This document shows positions 37,003 through 48,800 of a stretch of 64,000 bases of DNA, piece by piece. The notes under the pieces are model-generated. The model was not told where the DNA came from and did no database searches. It was given only the letters and a program-made list of their open reading frames with translations. Where the stretch lies: assembly GCF_016097555.1 (NCBI RefSeq), contig NC_054712.1, positions 41,115,426 through 41,179,425 of the forward strand. Direction: 5' to 3'. The DNA comes from Gigantopelta aegis (lineage: Eukaryota; Mollusca; Gastropoda; Neomphalida; Peltospiridae). Position numbers and translations under genes: made by a program. Every line of letters starts with the position of its first letter. Within the stretch, counting starts at the first letter, position 1.

Positions 37003-37543
37003 TATGAGTCACAGGCGCTCATGAATCACTATCTAAACAGTGATGACATCAAGTGTTCGTAAAAGGTGAACATGTGTATACTACATCTGATGCTTCACGA
37101 ATAGTGTGTTTTTGTCTGTGGGTAAGTGTATAACAAAATAACAGTTGCTTACTGTGGAAGAAAGCGAGTTTCTTCTCTATCAATGAATATTGGATAGACG
37201 AAGCCATTACAGATGTTATTGAATGATTTCGATAAGAAACCTGCAGCCATCACAAACGCTGCTTATTTTGGTGCGTGTCAAAAGCTATTTGGTATGCAGC
37301 TTTGCCGCACAGACCAGGCAGCACATACCATGGCTTTTAGTTCACCCCTTATGGGATAATAATAACATCACTGGCAGTCTTCTGTTCAGACATGCCAGTG
37401 CAATATGTCAGTCGTTTATCAGTTAATATATATATATTCAATTTCTTTCCCCTAAGAACACAAACAACACGAGACTTGAATAACTAAATAATTATGTACA
37501 TTTATTAAAACAGTTTGTGTTGTTAAATCTTTGAGACAAGTCC

Positions 37544-39385
37544 TCAGTAGTACAGAGCGTGTCCGTATCCCAGTCCTCGTCCTCCGAATCCAAATCCACG
37601 TCCTCCAAATCCAAGTCCACGTGCGCCGAATCCAAGTCCACGGGCGCCTAGTCCAAGTCCATGTGCTCCGAATCCGAGTCCGTGTCCGTGTCCAGCGAAA
37701 CCAAGTCCAGCTCCGAGCCCGTGTCCGTGTCCGTATCCGAGTCCGTGTCCGTTTCCGTATCCTGTGAAAATAATATGCGTATGAGTGTGATCGATCAAAG
37801 TAAACTAATATGATGTGTATGTTTTCACGAATGTGGGTGGATCCAAAGAAAATCTACATAAACATTACGGTATCAGGCTCTAGCCCCCCACCCCCAATAA
37901 TTCTGAATAAAAAATATTGGTAGTAGATTTTACTTGAATTGAGGAAATTGCATTTGAAGATATCTAGTTTTAAAAATTGTACGGGGTAGCATACCCCCCG
38001 AACCCCCTAGAAACTTTGCTTTGTACCCTCGATCTCAATTAGCTTTAAGCTTTGCAGCAATTCAGTAATATCTGACAAATGGTTCATCATTATATGCAGG
38101 ATGGAAAGTTAAGTGCGTTGAAAACGTAAATATAATGCATTTTAAATATATTTTCAAATATTACTATTTTTTTTCTCTTCTTCTGTGCAAAATCGCTACC
38201 AAATTTGTACAGTGTCGTGAATTTCCATTAACACTGGCAACTTTGCTTTAAGCTTTTGGTAGGTACGCGCTTCTCTTATTACAGTGAGAATGGTTTCAGT
38301 AGGTAACAGTAATCAGTTCAACTGAACTCACCGTAACCATAACCTGGGTATCCGTAACCATATCCGGCATGTCCGTAAACGGGGCCACCATAGCCAGCGA
38401 GTCCGTGGATACCAGCGGCTCCATGGAGACCGCCGATTCCGTGGAGACCAGCGACTCCATGGTAATCAGCACCATGTCCGTAGTTGTAGGTGGGGTACCA
38501 GGCGAGAGCAGTGCAGCACACAAGTGCGAACAGAATGGTGGACAGGGCGGTCTGCGAATAAGAATAAAAAAAACACTTCTTAGTAAATATTTACATTTAT
38601 CCTGCAGTCACTGACCACACAATTACTTTTACCCCAAACATGTTGAGATTTCACTCTACAACGTAAACAAACTATTTAGGGTTAAAATATAATAATAAAC
38701 AAATAACTTGAGTAACAAGTCGATTAATATTAAATATGACAAATAAGAACTGTTTAGATATGTCATGTGGAATACTTTTGTTCTTGTGTATAAAAGAAAC
38801 ATTTTGATGATCTTAATAATTTCACGGGGCGGGACGTAGACCATTGGTAAAGAGCTCGCCTGATCGATCCCCGTCGCTGGCACCATTGGACTATTTTTCG
38901 TTCCAGTCAGTGCACCACGACTGGTACACTAAAAGCCGTAGTATTTGCTATCCTGTCTACTGCATGGTGCATATAAAATATTCCTTGCTACTAATGGAAA
39001 CATGTGGCGGTTTCCCTCTTTATATGTCAGAATTACCAATATTAGCCGATGATGAATAAATCAATGTGTTCTAGTGGTGTCGTTAAACAAACCAAACTTT
39101 AAAGTCTTTGATACTTCCACAATACAACTCAGTTGAATACTACAGGTTTGAATACTACAGGTGTGGATACTACAGGTGTGAACGCACCTTAACGCTTACG
39201 CACTATTGTGTTACTACATTAAACAGATGGTCATAATACTTTCACCTCAGCTGAATACTTCAAGTGTGAAGACACCTTAAGTTTTAAACAGTTCCATAAA
39301 AACAAGCAAAGCTAGTAAGACATGCAAACCAATTCATAATTCAAAGTACTCAACAGGACATTTAGCTAGGAAAACTCACGTTCAT
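37544..39385 (-). CDS. Gene E: secreted Gly/His/Tyr-rich protein, 147 aa
   Basis: Exons: 39385-39380 (Met-Asn, donor GTGAGT), 38551-38332 (acceptor TTCGCAG, donor GTGAGT) and 37761-37544 (acceptor TTCACAG, stop TGA). The intact frame encodes 147 residues. It differs from its paralogues by ADYHG for AGYHG, AAGIHG for AAGLHG, an added GNGHGLGYGHGHG stretch at the start of exon 3, and a C-terminus HALYY instead of HALYH. AATAAA is at 37506-37501; TATAAATA at 39478-39471. Intron 1 contains a degraded SINE (38825-39105). It lies convergent with gene D, as B does with A. Confidence 0.85.
37860..38300. other. Gene E intron 2 with repeat debris
   Basis: Holds one 54-bp minisatellite-like unit just 3' of exon 3 (37775-37850, mostly before this span) and a C-run stretch (TAGCCCCCCACCCCC), then GGGTAGCATACCCCCCGAAC, a dispersed-repeat look without defined ends. 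Confidence 0.4.
38825..39105 (+). mobile_element. tRNA-headed SINE with the second tail type, gene E intron 1
   Basis: The head GGGGCGGGACGTAGACCATT is the same tRNA type as at 91, partly deleted. The tail is different: TTAGCCGATGATGAATAAAT, CTAGTGGTGTCGTTAAACAA. The tail type matches 41203, 56525 and 58510. Confidence 0.75.
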
Positions 39386-39439
39386 GTTGACTGTTGTTAT
39401 ACTAGGACCACGGTATTCTGAAAACTGTTGACTGAAAAC

Positions 39440-39775
39440 TGTGATGACCAGTGAAGAGATAGACACACACTATTTATACTATTTACACACACACCGTCAC
39501 GCACAAGCAAATAATTATTGCTCAATAAAATCATCACTGGAATTTATAATCGGATTTTATGCGATATGACTGTTTAACAGGTGAACATTTAAAACATGGT
39601 GCTGTAATCTCAGAGGCGAATTCTGCTCGTAATATGCTAATTAGGTGAATCCTCGGACAAGACGAGAGGTCAGGTATGAACAAATTACAATTTATTCATC
39701 ATAAAGTGCACTTAAGTTTTAACATTGCACTTTTAAACTGTCCTGACCTTTTGTACCCAAAATACGGCGTTAAAT
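39440..39775 (-). promoter_or_regulatory. Promoter block of gene E
   Basis: TATAAATA at 39478-39471 (minus). Conserved blocks at about 39597-39663 (TGCTAATTAGGTGAATCCTC on the plus strand) and 39740-39770 (CCTGACCTTTTGTACCCA on the plus strand). Confidence 0.7.
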
Positions 39776-39799
39776 TGAGTAGAATATGTGCATTGGTTT

Positions 39800-40440
39800 C
39801 AGACTGGCAATAAAAGTGTTATCCGTTTTGTAATCAGTAATAGTTTACAATTTATTCATCACAAAGTAAAATAAAATGTTCAATGTACACGAAATACGGC
39901 AATATTTTGAACTGTATCACCATCCATGTATTTCTCTTAATATTGGACGACACATTTTCTCATTTCTTTTCTTTTACGGGTGAGATGTTCTAGTTTTGTT
40001 TATGGTTGGCAGAAAGGTCGCATGTAACAAGAATCAATAACGGTCATCTCTGGGATTTCGTTTGGAGGTATACATACCATAGGATGTTGTTCGTTGTTGG
40101 ATATTGATTGTTGTTTGTTTGTTGTTTGTTGCTGTTGGTTGTTTGTTGTTGGTAGTTGGTTGGTGGTGGTTGGTGGTGGTGGTGGTGGTGGTTGTTGTTC
40201 GTTGTTATAATCCAAAGTCAGTACGTTGCTGGTTCGATTGAAAGGTTAACAATTATTTCACTGGTATGTATGTGTGAGTTTGTGTTTGTGCTGTGTGTTT
40301 GTATGTGTGTGTGTGTGTGTGTGTTTTGATTAGTTTTGTGTGTATGTCTCGGTGCGTGTGTGTGTGTGCTGTTTATGTGTATGTATGTATGTATATATGT
40401 ATATATGTATGTATGTATGTATGTGTGTGTATGTATTGAT
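39800..40440. other. Upstream of gene E, simple repeats, no gene
   Basis: Contains GTT/GGT-rich low complexity (40085-40205) and TG/TATG runs (40270-40440). The poly-Gln/Pro/Thr frame on the minus strand is an artefact of these. Confidence 0.6.
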
Positions 40441-40640
40441 GTATGACTATCTATATATTGTATGTATGTCGAGGTTGACTATTACATACATAGATATTAA
40501 CGCACAGGCGCAGGGGATAATTAAATCCTTTCTGGCCTCACAAATTGTCCCATGCCGTTGCTGGGACTCGAACCTGTGGCACCGATTCGCCCGCATATTG
40601 CAAGGCTAACCACGATACGCTCTGAGCTATCGAAGCTTTC
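40441..40640 (-). mobile_element. tRNA-headed SINE (third head type), minus strand
   Basis: On the minus strand the head starts GCTTCGATAGCTCAGAGCG (box A-like) and contains GGTTCGAGTCCCAGCAACGG (box B). The body includes CCCCTGCGCCTGTGCGTTAA. It ends in a TATG-rich tail. Confidence 0.7.
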
Positions 40641-40744
40641 ATAAAAAGGAAGTTCTTTAACTCAAACATATGCATGGGGCCTACAATCTACGCGGTCGAT
40701 CCCGCTTACGTGCATGGAACAGTGGGCAGACCTGGCACTGGCTA

Positions 40745-40920
40745 GTATGTATTGATGTATGAATATCTATATATTGTATGTATGTCGAGGTTGACTATTA
40801 CATGCATAGATATCAACGCACTGGCGCAGGGGATAATTAAATCCTTTCTGGCCTCACAAATTGTCCCATGCCGTTGCTGGGACTCGAACCTGTGGCACCG
40901 ATTCGCCCGCAAATTGCATG
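40745..40920 (-). mobile_element. Second copy of the third-type SINE, head truncated
   Basis: Near-identical to 40441-40610 through GGTTCGAGTCCCAGCAACGG and GGGCGAATCGGTGCC, but the head is cut at a TATG microsatellite junction. The two copies about 300 bp apart suggest local duplication rather than two insertions. Confidence 0.7.
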
Positions 40921-40963
40921 TATGTATGTATGTAAGTGTGTATTGTTTATTTTTGTCTGTATG

Positions 40964-41006
<43 letters not shown>

Positions 41007-41200
41007 TGTTTATATGTGAATCTATGAATGTGTATGTGCGTGCGGGATCGTACTTGTATGCGTGTGTGTATGTGCTTACGTGTGTGTATGTGTTTACGCG
41101 CGCGCGCACGCGCGTGTGTGTGATCTCTGTGTGTATGTGTTTATGTGTGTTGTGATCTGTGTGTGTGTGTATGTATGTATGTATGTATGTGTGTTTTGTT
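40921..41200. repeat. TG/TATG microsatellite
   Basis: Long TG-rich stretch with an alternating purine-pyrimidine CG core (CGCGCGCGCACGCGCG at about 41098-41114), a candidate Z-DNA-forming sequence. Confidence 0.9.
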
Positions 41201-41202
41201 TA

Positions 41203-41488
41203 ATGATACCACTAGAGCACATTAATTGTTAATCATGGACTATTGGATGTCACACATTTGATCATTGTTACATATGGTGCACTGTTACATTTTTTCATTA
41301 GTAGCAAGGGATCTTTTATATGCACCATCCCACAGACAGGATATCACATACCCTGGCCTTTGATATACCAGTCGAGGTGCACTAGCTCACGAGAAATAGC
41401 CCAATGAGCCTACACATGGGGTTCGATCCCAAACTGACCTCGCATCAAGAGAGCGCGCTTTACCACTGGGCTACGTTCCACCCCTGAA
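41203..41488 (-). mobile_element. tRNA-headed SINE, minus strand, second tail type
   Basis: On the minus strand the head GGAACGTAGCCCAGTGGTAA has box A, with a box B-like GGGATCGAACCCC. The body includes AAAAGATCCCTTGCTACTAA and the tail ends CTAGTGGTATCATTAAACAA. Confidence 0.8.
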
Positions 41489-42200
41489 ACAGTCTTAGTC
41501 GTGAAATATTCTAAAGACATTTTCAGGGCTTGAAATTAGCGAATTGACGTATGCTAGTTCTGGATCTCTCAATAAGAAACCCGGTGTTCGTACCAACTAA
41601 AATCGGCGCACAATCCTACGTGACTGCACTTCGTCTGCATCACCGCACAACTGTCAATCTTACAGAGCTAAACTTCTTTTGAAAGTGTCAGTCACAGTTT
41701 GTTGTTTCGTTGTTTTGTTTTATGTTTTTCTAAATAATAAATGACGTCATCAAAGGAGAAGTTCAGTATTGAACGTGTTAGATACTAGCGTGGTAGTCAA
41801 TCCTTACAATATTAAACATTTATCTTGTGAATTCAAAACAAGTGGTGTGCAACTAGAAATCTTCGTTTGGCAAACATTTTACAGGAAATGATTTGTAAGA
41901 AACTTCTTTCAAAGCCGAAGTGATATTACTTTGTACTTAGATGCTTGTTGTTTACTTTTGTTTCTGTGTAGTCTTGCGATTTCTCCACAGTCTTGCTACA
42001 GCTATTCCATCGTTCAGACTCTTTCTTTATGTATGTGATTTGTCCCAAGTGTGGTTTACCCTTATTAATAGTTAATACCCAGGAATGGGCAATGAGGAAT
42101 GGTTCATTGTCTGTACCAAGCTCCCTGGTGTCGTGAATTGTCCATAGCATAGCAAATGGTTAACTGTCTTGGCCCAGTTAACTCTTAGAAAAGTTAACGT
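41489..42200. other. No recognised gene
   Basis: A 74-codon minus-strand frame (41926-42150) has no known motif. It could be part of the same degraded retroelement as 42230-42600, but this is not shown. Confidence 0.4.
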
Positions 42201-42229
42201 GTCCTCATCGACATCAGGGCCTGTCCACA

Positions 42230-42597
42230 CTCAATCTCTAATGACGTCTCACGCATACAGTTTGTATGGCGTTGTCATGGCATTAGAATCTCGAATCCAG
42301 ACACTAAACGTTTTATGAGCACCAGGCCAGATCATATGCAATTTTACTGCGCAGTGTTCTGCGACACCTTTCAGTGGTTCATTGGCTATGTGGGTTATAT
42401 GGCCTGCTTGCGGTATCCTGTATTCCCAACCTTCTTACAACTAGTTTTGCTGCCTCTCTGAATTCACCATCTCTGCCGTGTTGCACACTTCGTGGTAATC
42501 TGAGACAATGAAAGATACTTTCCAGTTTATGTTTTACAGAAGGACTTCTTTTGTCCGATAATGGTCTCAGCGATGTATATGTAGTGAACGTTTCCAT
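42230..42597 (-). pseudogene. Degraded integrase fragment of an LTR retroelement
   Basis: A minus-strand frame at 42597-42379 ends with GEFREAAKLVVRRLGI, then RPYNPHSQ. This resembles the integrase core stretch D-N-G-x-E-F ... LGI ... RPYHPQSQG (G and E kept, catalytic Asp position altered to DGEF). Past the frame break, 42390-42230 still reads as retroelement-like fragments. The rest of pol is absent, so this is a remnant. Gypsy-type versus other integrase cannot be decided from this scrap. Confidence 0.5.
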
Positions 42598-42735
42598 TAT
42601 TGTTAATATTTACTTATGTATGATTCTCTGTGCTATACACTGTCTTTAGTCACGTCCACTGAATCGATTTTAGATGACACTACACACGTTTACATATAAC
42701 TGAACGAAGGGGAGCTACGTTCGTAAATCGAACGT

Positions 42736-43455
42736 TTAAAGTTTGCTGCATTGTAAGATGTTTTCGACTAATACAATATTTCTACACTTACATATTAAAT
42801 ATATTTTCGTGTTTAGAATATCAGTGTCTGTACATTCGATGTGTTTCTGGTCGTCATATAATATTTGTAAGTAGCCCAAACCGGATTTGGTATCCCAATA
42901 ATTTTGTACGTACGAAAACATATATGTTAGGGAATAAAATTAAGTTTGACATAGTACAACCGTTAGGATGATCAGAAACACGTTTAATATATAGTTACTA
43001 ATCTTTTATTTAGAAAACATATCTAAAGGACATTCCCGAGTTTGCTGACTTTTTAACGATTGTAATTACATATTGTTTGCATAAAATATTAGTGGCTGCA
43101 TATTAAACGTGTTTCTGATCATTCTAATATTTGTACTAGGTTAAATTTTATTTTATTTCCTAAAATATGGGTTTTTTCGTACATACGAAATTATTTGAAG
43201 ACAAAATCCAGTTTGGGTTTCTTACAAATATTAAGACGACCAGAAACACATTGAATATACAGACACTGATATTCTAATCAAGAAAATATATTTAATATGT
43301 AAGTTTAATCGTAGAAATAGTTTATTAGTAGGAAACATCTTACAATGAAGCAAACTCAGGAATGTCCCTTTAACGTGTGATTACAGAGAGTAAAAAGTCT
43401 TTGTTAATTGACATCGTCTTAATAATCGCCTAAAACTCAGGAATGTCAACTTTAA
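42736..43455. mobile_element. Family 2 TTAA MITE, outer copy, split by an insertion
   Basis: Starts TTAAAGTTTGCTGCATTG and ends CTCAGGAATGTCAACTTTAA. Its middle is interrupted at about 43023-43373 by another MITE of the same family in opposite orientation. The outer halves join into one normal-length element. Confidence 0.75.
43023..43373. mobile_element. Family 2 TTAA MITE nested in the outer copy
   Basis: Starts TAAAGGACATTCCCGAG and ends CAGGAATGTCCCTTTAA, inverted relative to its host copy. It gives a relative age: the inner copy is younger. Confidence 0.8.
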
Positions 43456-43459
43456 TTCA

Positions 43460-43933
43460 ATAGCTGGTTTAACACAACCGCATCATCATTTTAAGATTAA
43501 CACAACTTATAAAACAGGATATTCAAGCCCGTAGCCAGAATTTCGAGTGGGGAGGTGGGTTCGACTGTGTATTTGATGGGGCCTTTTGGATATGAAACTT
43601 TGAATGGGGGTCCAGACATGTTGCCACGGAATTTTTGAAATCTCTGCGAGCCTAAAGAGCGTTTTCCTGTCAATTTAAATTTAAAAATTGATATTGCTTG
43701 TTATAACCTTAGTAACAATAAATACAGAACCATAATCAGTTCCTTTAATAATGGACATATTTAAGAAAAAGGAAACACATTCCTTCTTAAAATTGTATCA
43801 TCTCGAATCACAGCCAACACATGCAGCACCTGTCTTAATATGCCTAGTCGCTGGCCCGTAACCAACATGTCAAGTTGGAGATCGACTTTGTATCAGACAG
43901 AACTACTGAGGAGGACGTAGCCCGGCGAGGCGA

Positions 43934-43976
<43 letters not shown>

Positions 43977-44200
43977 ATGAGGGTCCTCCCCTAGAAATGT
44001 TTGGAATATTGACTCCTCTTTAGCGCTATTTTGGCGTGTTTTCTGCTGCTCTCAAAGGATTTTTAAAATCACGCTTTTTGATTTCGTTAATAACGTTTAT
44101 TTGATTAATCCCGTAAACTGCAGACATCGTAACCATTTATACTCCGTTCCATAAGGAACGCCTTTTTAAAAATACTATTACAATTACTTCAAGTTATATA
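43460..44200. other. Repeat debris and poly-G run
   Basis: 43525-43640 has the look of a dispersed repeat end (CCCGTAGCCAGAATTTCGAG). A poly-G run of about 41 bases lies at 43935-43975 and may be a sequencing or assembly trouble spot. No gene. Confidence 0.5.
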
Positions 44201-44718
44201 TCTCTGAAGAGATTGTTTTCTAAATTCCACATAAAAATTGTATTTAAAAAAAAAAATTGGTCATATCCAAACTACTATTATTTTTCTTCTTACGTCCAAA
44301 CCAAAATTATTTACCAAAACAACCCCCAACAAAAAACAAAAAACATAAAAAACCCAACACATTTGACCTATAAGGTCAATCCATTTCAAATCAACAAATA
44401 TCCCACGTTCTTAGATTTCATATTCACTTGAAATTTGACACCAAATATTCCTCAGTCATTTACATGAATAAATCTGAATAATTGGCTCTGTATTCCAAGT
44501 TGGGTTTTCTTTTTAAAGAAATTGTCATATTGTAAACCATAGTAGGTGTAAAATTTAGCTCGAAAATTGCCGATATCATTTTTATCCTGTTTGAAGAGCA
44601 AATAATGCAGATAGAAATCTAACATTTTCGAATTAAATGTTAAGGTTATAAAGGTCTGATATATAGCAGGCTGGCAGCTTTCATTAGTCATACTGAATGC
44701 CTAGAGACAACTGAAAAA

Positions 44719-44990
44719 TCTTTAAAATTCCATTTTATTCATTGATGCATGATTCATTGGAGTTTGTAGTTCTAAACCTGCATATAAACATGAAATTTTA
44801 GCAGACATGTTCCGAAGTATAGAAACTGGTCTATTTGAAACATCTGCTACCTTACAGAAAAACTCTGCTAAATGACTTAATGAAACTAACTCGATCGAAA
44901 TCTGCTGTGCATCACAACACAATCTAAAACGAGCACTTAGACGGTTGTATAAATCGAATGTAGTTAGACCACTGTTGATCAGTCAACCGA
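44719..44990 (-). pseudogene. Possible tyrosine-recombinase N-terminal fragment
   Basis: A minus-strand frame (about 44987-44722) reads LYNRLSARFRLCCDAQ, ELVSLSHLAEFFCKVADVSN, then RNMSAKISCLYAGLELQTPM. The helical pattern and the 'LAEFF ... SAKISCLY' arrangement resemble the core-binding domain of transposon tyrosine recombinases (Crypton or DIRS type). No catalytic domain (R..H-R-Y) follows. This is a recollection of family shape, not a verified match. Confidence 0.25.
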
Positions 44991-45061
44991 TTTCTCCACA
45001 AATTCTCCAAACATAAATTGTCCAACTTTGGCTTTAGCTACTGGAGTGCGCCATAAACTGA

Positions 45062-45345
45062 ATGAATGAATGAATGTTTAACGACACCCCAGCACGAAAA
45101 ATACATCGGCTATTGGGTGTCAAACCATGGTAATGCAAAGAAATAAAGTGATGATCAACATCAATATAAAAATTCAAGGTTTAAACAAAAACAGTGTAAA
45201 GAACTGTGCAAAAATACAAATACAAATATCATAGAATTTTACGGACACCGAATTTTACTCTAAACTTCAATTTGTGCTGTATTGGCCATTCTCAAAGAGA
45301 ATGTTACACCCCTGCACCACGGTGAGGTTACAGCACACGCAGGGG
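45062..45345 (-). mobile_element. LINE 3'-end fragment, minus strand
   Basis: GAATGAATGAATGTTTAACG tail, CACCCCAGCACGAAAAATAC and CGGCTATTGGGTGTCAAACC match 16880-16940. The far end (CACGGTGAGGTTACAGCACA) matches the 5' edge of the fragment at 7996 in reverse. Confidence 0.75.
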
Positions 45346-45682
45346 CCATAAACTGTTTCGCGGTAGTCGAACTGGAGGAAGATAACACACCTTGCGAAGT
45401 TTTTGAATTCATGTCTGACCTGGCCACCATGGGGCAATTACTGTTGATGTAGCTTTCTGAGACATGATTGTGTTCAGTACTTGAGAAAGAAGACGGAACG
45501 GAGGATTCACATAATTGTTGTGAGCATTCCAATCGTTTTGTGCCACTGCATGGATCCCTGATGAAAAAGGGTCCATGAACTAGCTGTTGTATATTGGTGT
45601 CTGAGTTGGTGTATTTGTAAAATATTTTATTGTCCCCAGAATATAGAATGGCAGTGTTAGGGTTGGGGTGCCCTGAGCTCAC
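45346..45682 (-). CDS. Unidentified Ser-rich open frame, partial
   Basis: A 140-codon minus-strand frame (45682-45260) whose last third is LINE 3' sequence. The upstream part is Ser/Thr/Asn-rich (VPSSFSSTEHNHVSESYINS, GVLSSSSSTTAK) with three Cys residues. I recognise no family. It could be an exon of a real gene into which the LINE piece fell, or chance. No convincing splice site was identified. Confidence 0.2.
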
Positions 45683-45699
45683 GGTCTCACAATATGTTT

Positions 45700-46770
45700 T
45701 ATATTACATATGGTAGACATATTTTTATATACATGTACATACATATAAATAGCAAAATATATACACACGAACAGATATAATGAACACACCTTATGTATAT
45801 TGTTGTTGATGTTTTGTTTGTTTTGTTTTTTGTTGTTGATTTTTTTTAATCATTATTATCTGGGGCCAAAAGGGCAAGAAAAAGGAAAAGATGTTAGGTA
45901 CTGGATTAGCATTGATAAAACAAATGTTATGAAAAGGTAGAAAGTGTAGAAGTGCGAAGAAGGTATTTATCTCAATCTTTGATAAATTTAATAAGCTTTT
46001 ATTATGTTTATATTTGAAATAAATTATAACACTGCTCCCATTGTTTCTTAAAATCTTCATAATTACCATTCTTAAATAAGATACATTTTTCAGTTTCCAA
46101 CTTTTCTTTAATTATAATTTTTAAGGCAGAGAAGTTTAATTTTTGTTTTTGTATTTTCATGGTATAAATATAATATGTATGTTAATAATTAACCAATTGA
46201 TTGCACATGTATTTGTTTTCTTAAGCAGACCCAAAATGGCAATATGTTTATCTATAATTATGCATATCCAGTTTGTAATATTTTTCCAAATTATCTTAAC
46301 ATAAAATAAATGTTCAATTGTCTCTGGCATACGATTGCAAAAAGTACGTTTATTTGAATTAATGTAGAAAAGTGTTAGTAGCGAGAAATCTGTGTATAAT
46401 TTTATATTGAAAACAACGTAAAGTTGTATCTCTAACGCATTTAAAAGGTATATTGTAAAATATATTCCATTCTGCTGGTGAATAACAAAAACCTTTATTT
46501 TTATATTTTAATTGAGACTTTGGAATGACTGTTGTGTAACATAAACAGTTATATGTTTTTCTACATCCCGTTTTGTTTTTAGGAAGTTTTTTTAGCTGGG
46601 TTTTTTCGTTTGTAAATGACTCGTTTATTCAATCGTTATGTTTTCCATATATCCCTATGAAACATTTCACTGCATTAATTAAAGAAGCATACTCTAGAAA
46701 GTTTGCTCTTATATTAAATTTGAAACATCGTAGTACGTTTGCTTAAATGACAATAACCGTAGTGCCGTGA
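45700..46770. other. AT-rich intergenic, no gene recognised
   Basis: Strongly AT-rich, with GTTTTGTTTGTTTTG-type low complexity near 45810. Nothing codable with a recognisable domain. Confidence 0.5.
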
Positions 46771-46773
46771 CAT

Positions 46774-46995
46774 ACACGACTGGTATATCAAAGGCCGTGG
46801 TATGTGCTATCCTGTCTGTGGGATGGTGCATATAAAAGATCTCTTGCTGCTAATTAGAAAGAGTAGCCCATGAAGTGGCGACAGCGGGTTTCCTCTCTCA
46901 ATATATGTGTGGTCCTTAACCATATGTCTGACTCCATATAACTGTAATTAAAATGTGTTGAATGCGTCGTTAAATAAAACATTTCTTTCTTTCGA
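46774..46995 (+). mobile_element. SINE, 5'-truncated
   Basis: Lacks the tRNA head. It starts in the body (CACGACTGGTATATCAAAGG) and runs through the standard tail (TAACTGTAATTAAAATGTG, GCGTCGTTAAATAAAACA) to a TTTC end. Confidence 0.8.
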
Positions 46996-47022
46996 TTAAT
47001 TTATATCTAATTTGCAAAGTTA

Positions 47023-47278
47023 TCATGTTCTCATAAGCGTACGAGACAGGGGCGGGGAGGTGGGGAAACTCCTTTCACGTTTGCCAAATTTCTGTCGCGT
47101 TTGATCGAGAATCGTTTGATCGGTCGGTTGATATGGTGCGTCAGAAGAACAGCAGTCAGTATTACAGATCAATGAGGAACCATCGCCAACATCATCATCT
47201 GCCTCTGGATGTATACTAGAAGTCTCTTTCAAAGACCCACCTATCGCTTCCTCTTGTTCATTTGAACTAAACGTGTGC
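47023..47278 (-). CDS. Possible terminal exon of an unidentified gene
   Basis: After an acceptor-like TTTATTGCAG (minus, at about 47279-47290) the frame reads HTFSSNEQEEAIGGSLKE, an acidic Ser-rich stretch, then CNTDCCSSDAPYQPTDQT. The last codons overlap a dispersed repeat (TCTCGTACGCTTATG) that also occurs at 58425-58445. No upstream exon was found in the window. May be chance. Confidence 0.2.
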
Positions 47279-47479
47279 CTGCAATAAATATTATGGTAAA
47301 AGAAAATGTATATTATGTCAAATCTTATCAAACCTAGTTTTACGGGGGTGGGGTCGTATTGGTAGTGGAATGGGGCTAAATGATAATGTCTGCTCAGTAA
47401 AGAACTAACAATTTGTTTGAACGGGGTGAAGATAACTAACCATATCAACTTTAATTGGGAATGGCACATATAGATGGTG

Positions 47480-48430
47480 GGAGGGGCTAAATGCTAACAT
47501 AACTATTACAAACTAAGTACTTTTTCAAAACATTTTGTTTTTCATAAAGTATTTGTATAAGTTCAAGCGTAGGTGTCAGGGGTGCCCCAGAGTGTAGACC
47601 ACCCTGCAGGCAAAATGTTTAAAATATTAATTGCACCCTTTTAGTTTTATCACCCAACTTTTCAAAGTAACTGACCCCCTTTTAAAATTCCTGGATTCGC
47701 CTCATGTCAAGGCTATACAAACTAGAATAGTTCTACCTTACCAACAATTGCCCATAGCAGACATCACCCAGCTGGAAAATAGCTGCATCAATGTGGTGTA
47801 ACAATGTTCCTATGAACTAGCATTTTTAAAACTGTAAAACTAAAATATTTAGACCAACCCTTAAGATAAAATGTATTTTAAACTGCCCTATTTGGAAATG
47901 TTAAGGGTAAACAAGGCACCACATTAATTCGTAAAATCTTAATCATTGGTTATCTGAAAAGTTGAGAAGAATATTGTACATTATATTGATTTGTCGTCCT
48001 ATATTGTGATTGATTTCATAAAACAAGTTACACAACCGGTTGATGAAGGCAACATATATCTTCATGTAACATATGTACACTTATACAAAAACCAAGAGTA
48101 CCGGCGAGGTACATGATATGCACGTCAGGAGTTTGTTACAAAACCATACATATTAATGAATGTGTTTACATGTATGATTCAATCATACATCTGTGAAATA
48201 TGTGCAATGGGATGGATTAACGGTTTGTTTTGGACATGATATTGGCAGACAGTTTATGTATGTAATGATATCCAAAACAAAACCGCCATGAAATTAGGAT
48301 ATGGATTTTTGGTGCTGAATTCCATACTGTAAGAGTAGTTATATTGAATAGACTAGATAAGTGAGTAAAACATTCTGGACAAATTGCAATTTCATTAGCA
48401 TTAGCAATGAAGTTGACAGAATACAATGAA
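47480..48430. other. Intergenic, no gene recognised
   Basis: AT-rich sequence with a repeat-like patch at 47560-47720 (GGGGTGCCCCAGAGTGTAGA). No supported exon. Confidence 0.5.
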
Positions 48431-48434
48431 ACAT

Positions 48435-48800
48435 TTAAAATATGCCCCAGACAAGGGTTTAATGTAATGTGCTGTAGACCATGAAAAGTAGGTCACAGTG
48501 ACACCCCAAGTTGTACATGCAAGCAAGGTGTGATGTTCCTATATGAATTGGTAAAGAAGATATGCCCCTGACAAGGATTCAATGTAATGTGCAGCAGACC
48601 GTGCAAAATAGGTCACAGTGACCTAGTTTTGATATGCGACACACCGACATCCCAAGTTGTACATGCATGCAAGTTTTGACGATCCTATATGAATTGGTAA
48701 GGAAGATATGCCCAGGACAAGAAACGTTAATAGACAGACGGACGGATGGACAACGCCATACTATAATACGACCCATCAAAGACTGGCGTTTAAAAAACAT
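48435..48800. repeat. Dispersed repeat with internal 130-bp duplication
   Basis: Two tandem subunits, each with ATATGCCCC(A/T)GACAAGG, TAGGTCACAGTGACACCCCA-like and CCTATATGAATTGGTAA. It ends in AGACAGACGGACGGATGGAC, then AACGCCATACTATAATACGA. The end looks like a repeat terminus. The palindromic GGTCACAGTGACC half-sites resemble nuclear-receptor elements but are probably coincidental. Confidence 0.6.

Noticed and set aside
48480-48625. Nuclear-receptor response elements (GGTCACAGTGACC)
   Set aside because: They are part of both subunits of a dispersed repeat, so their presence needs no regulatory explanation.
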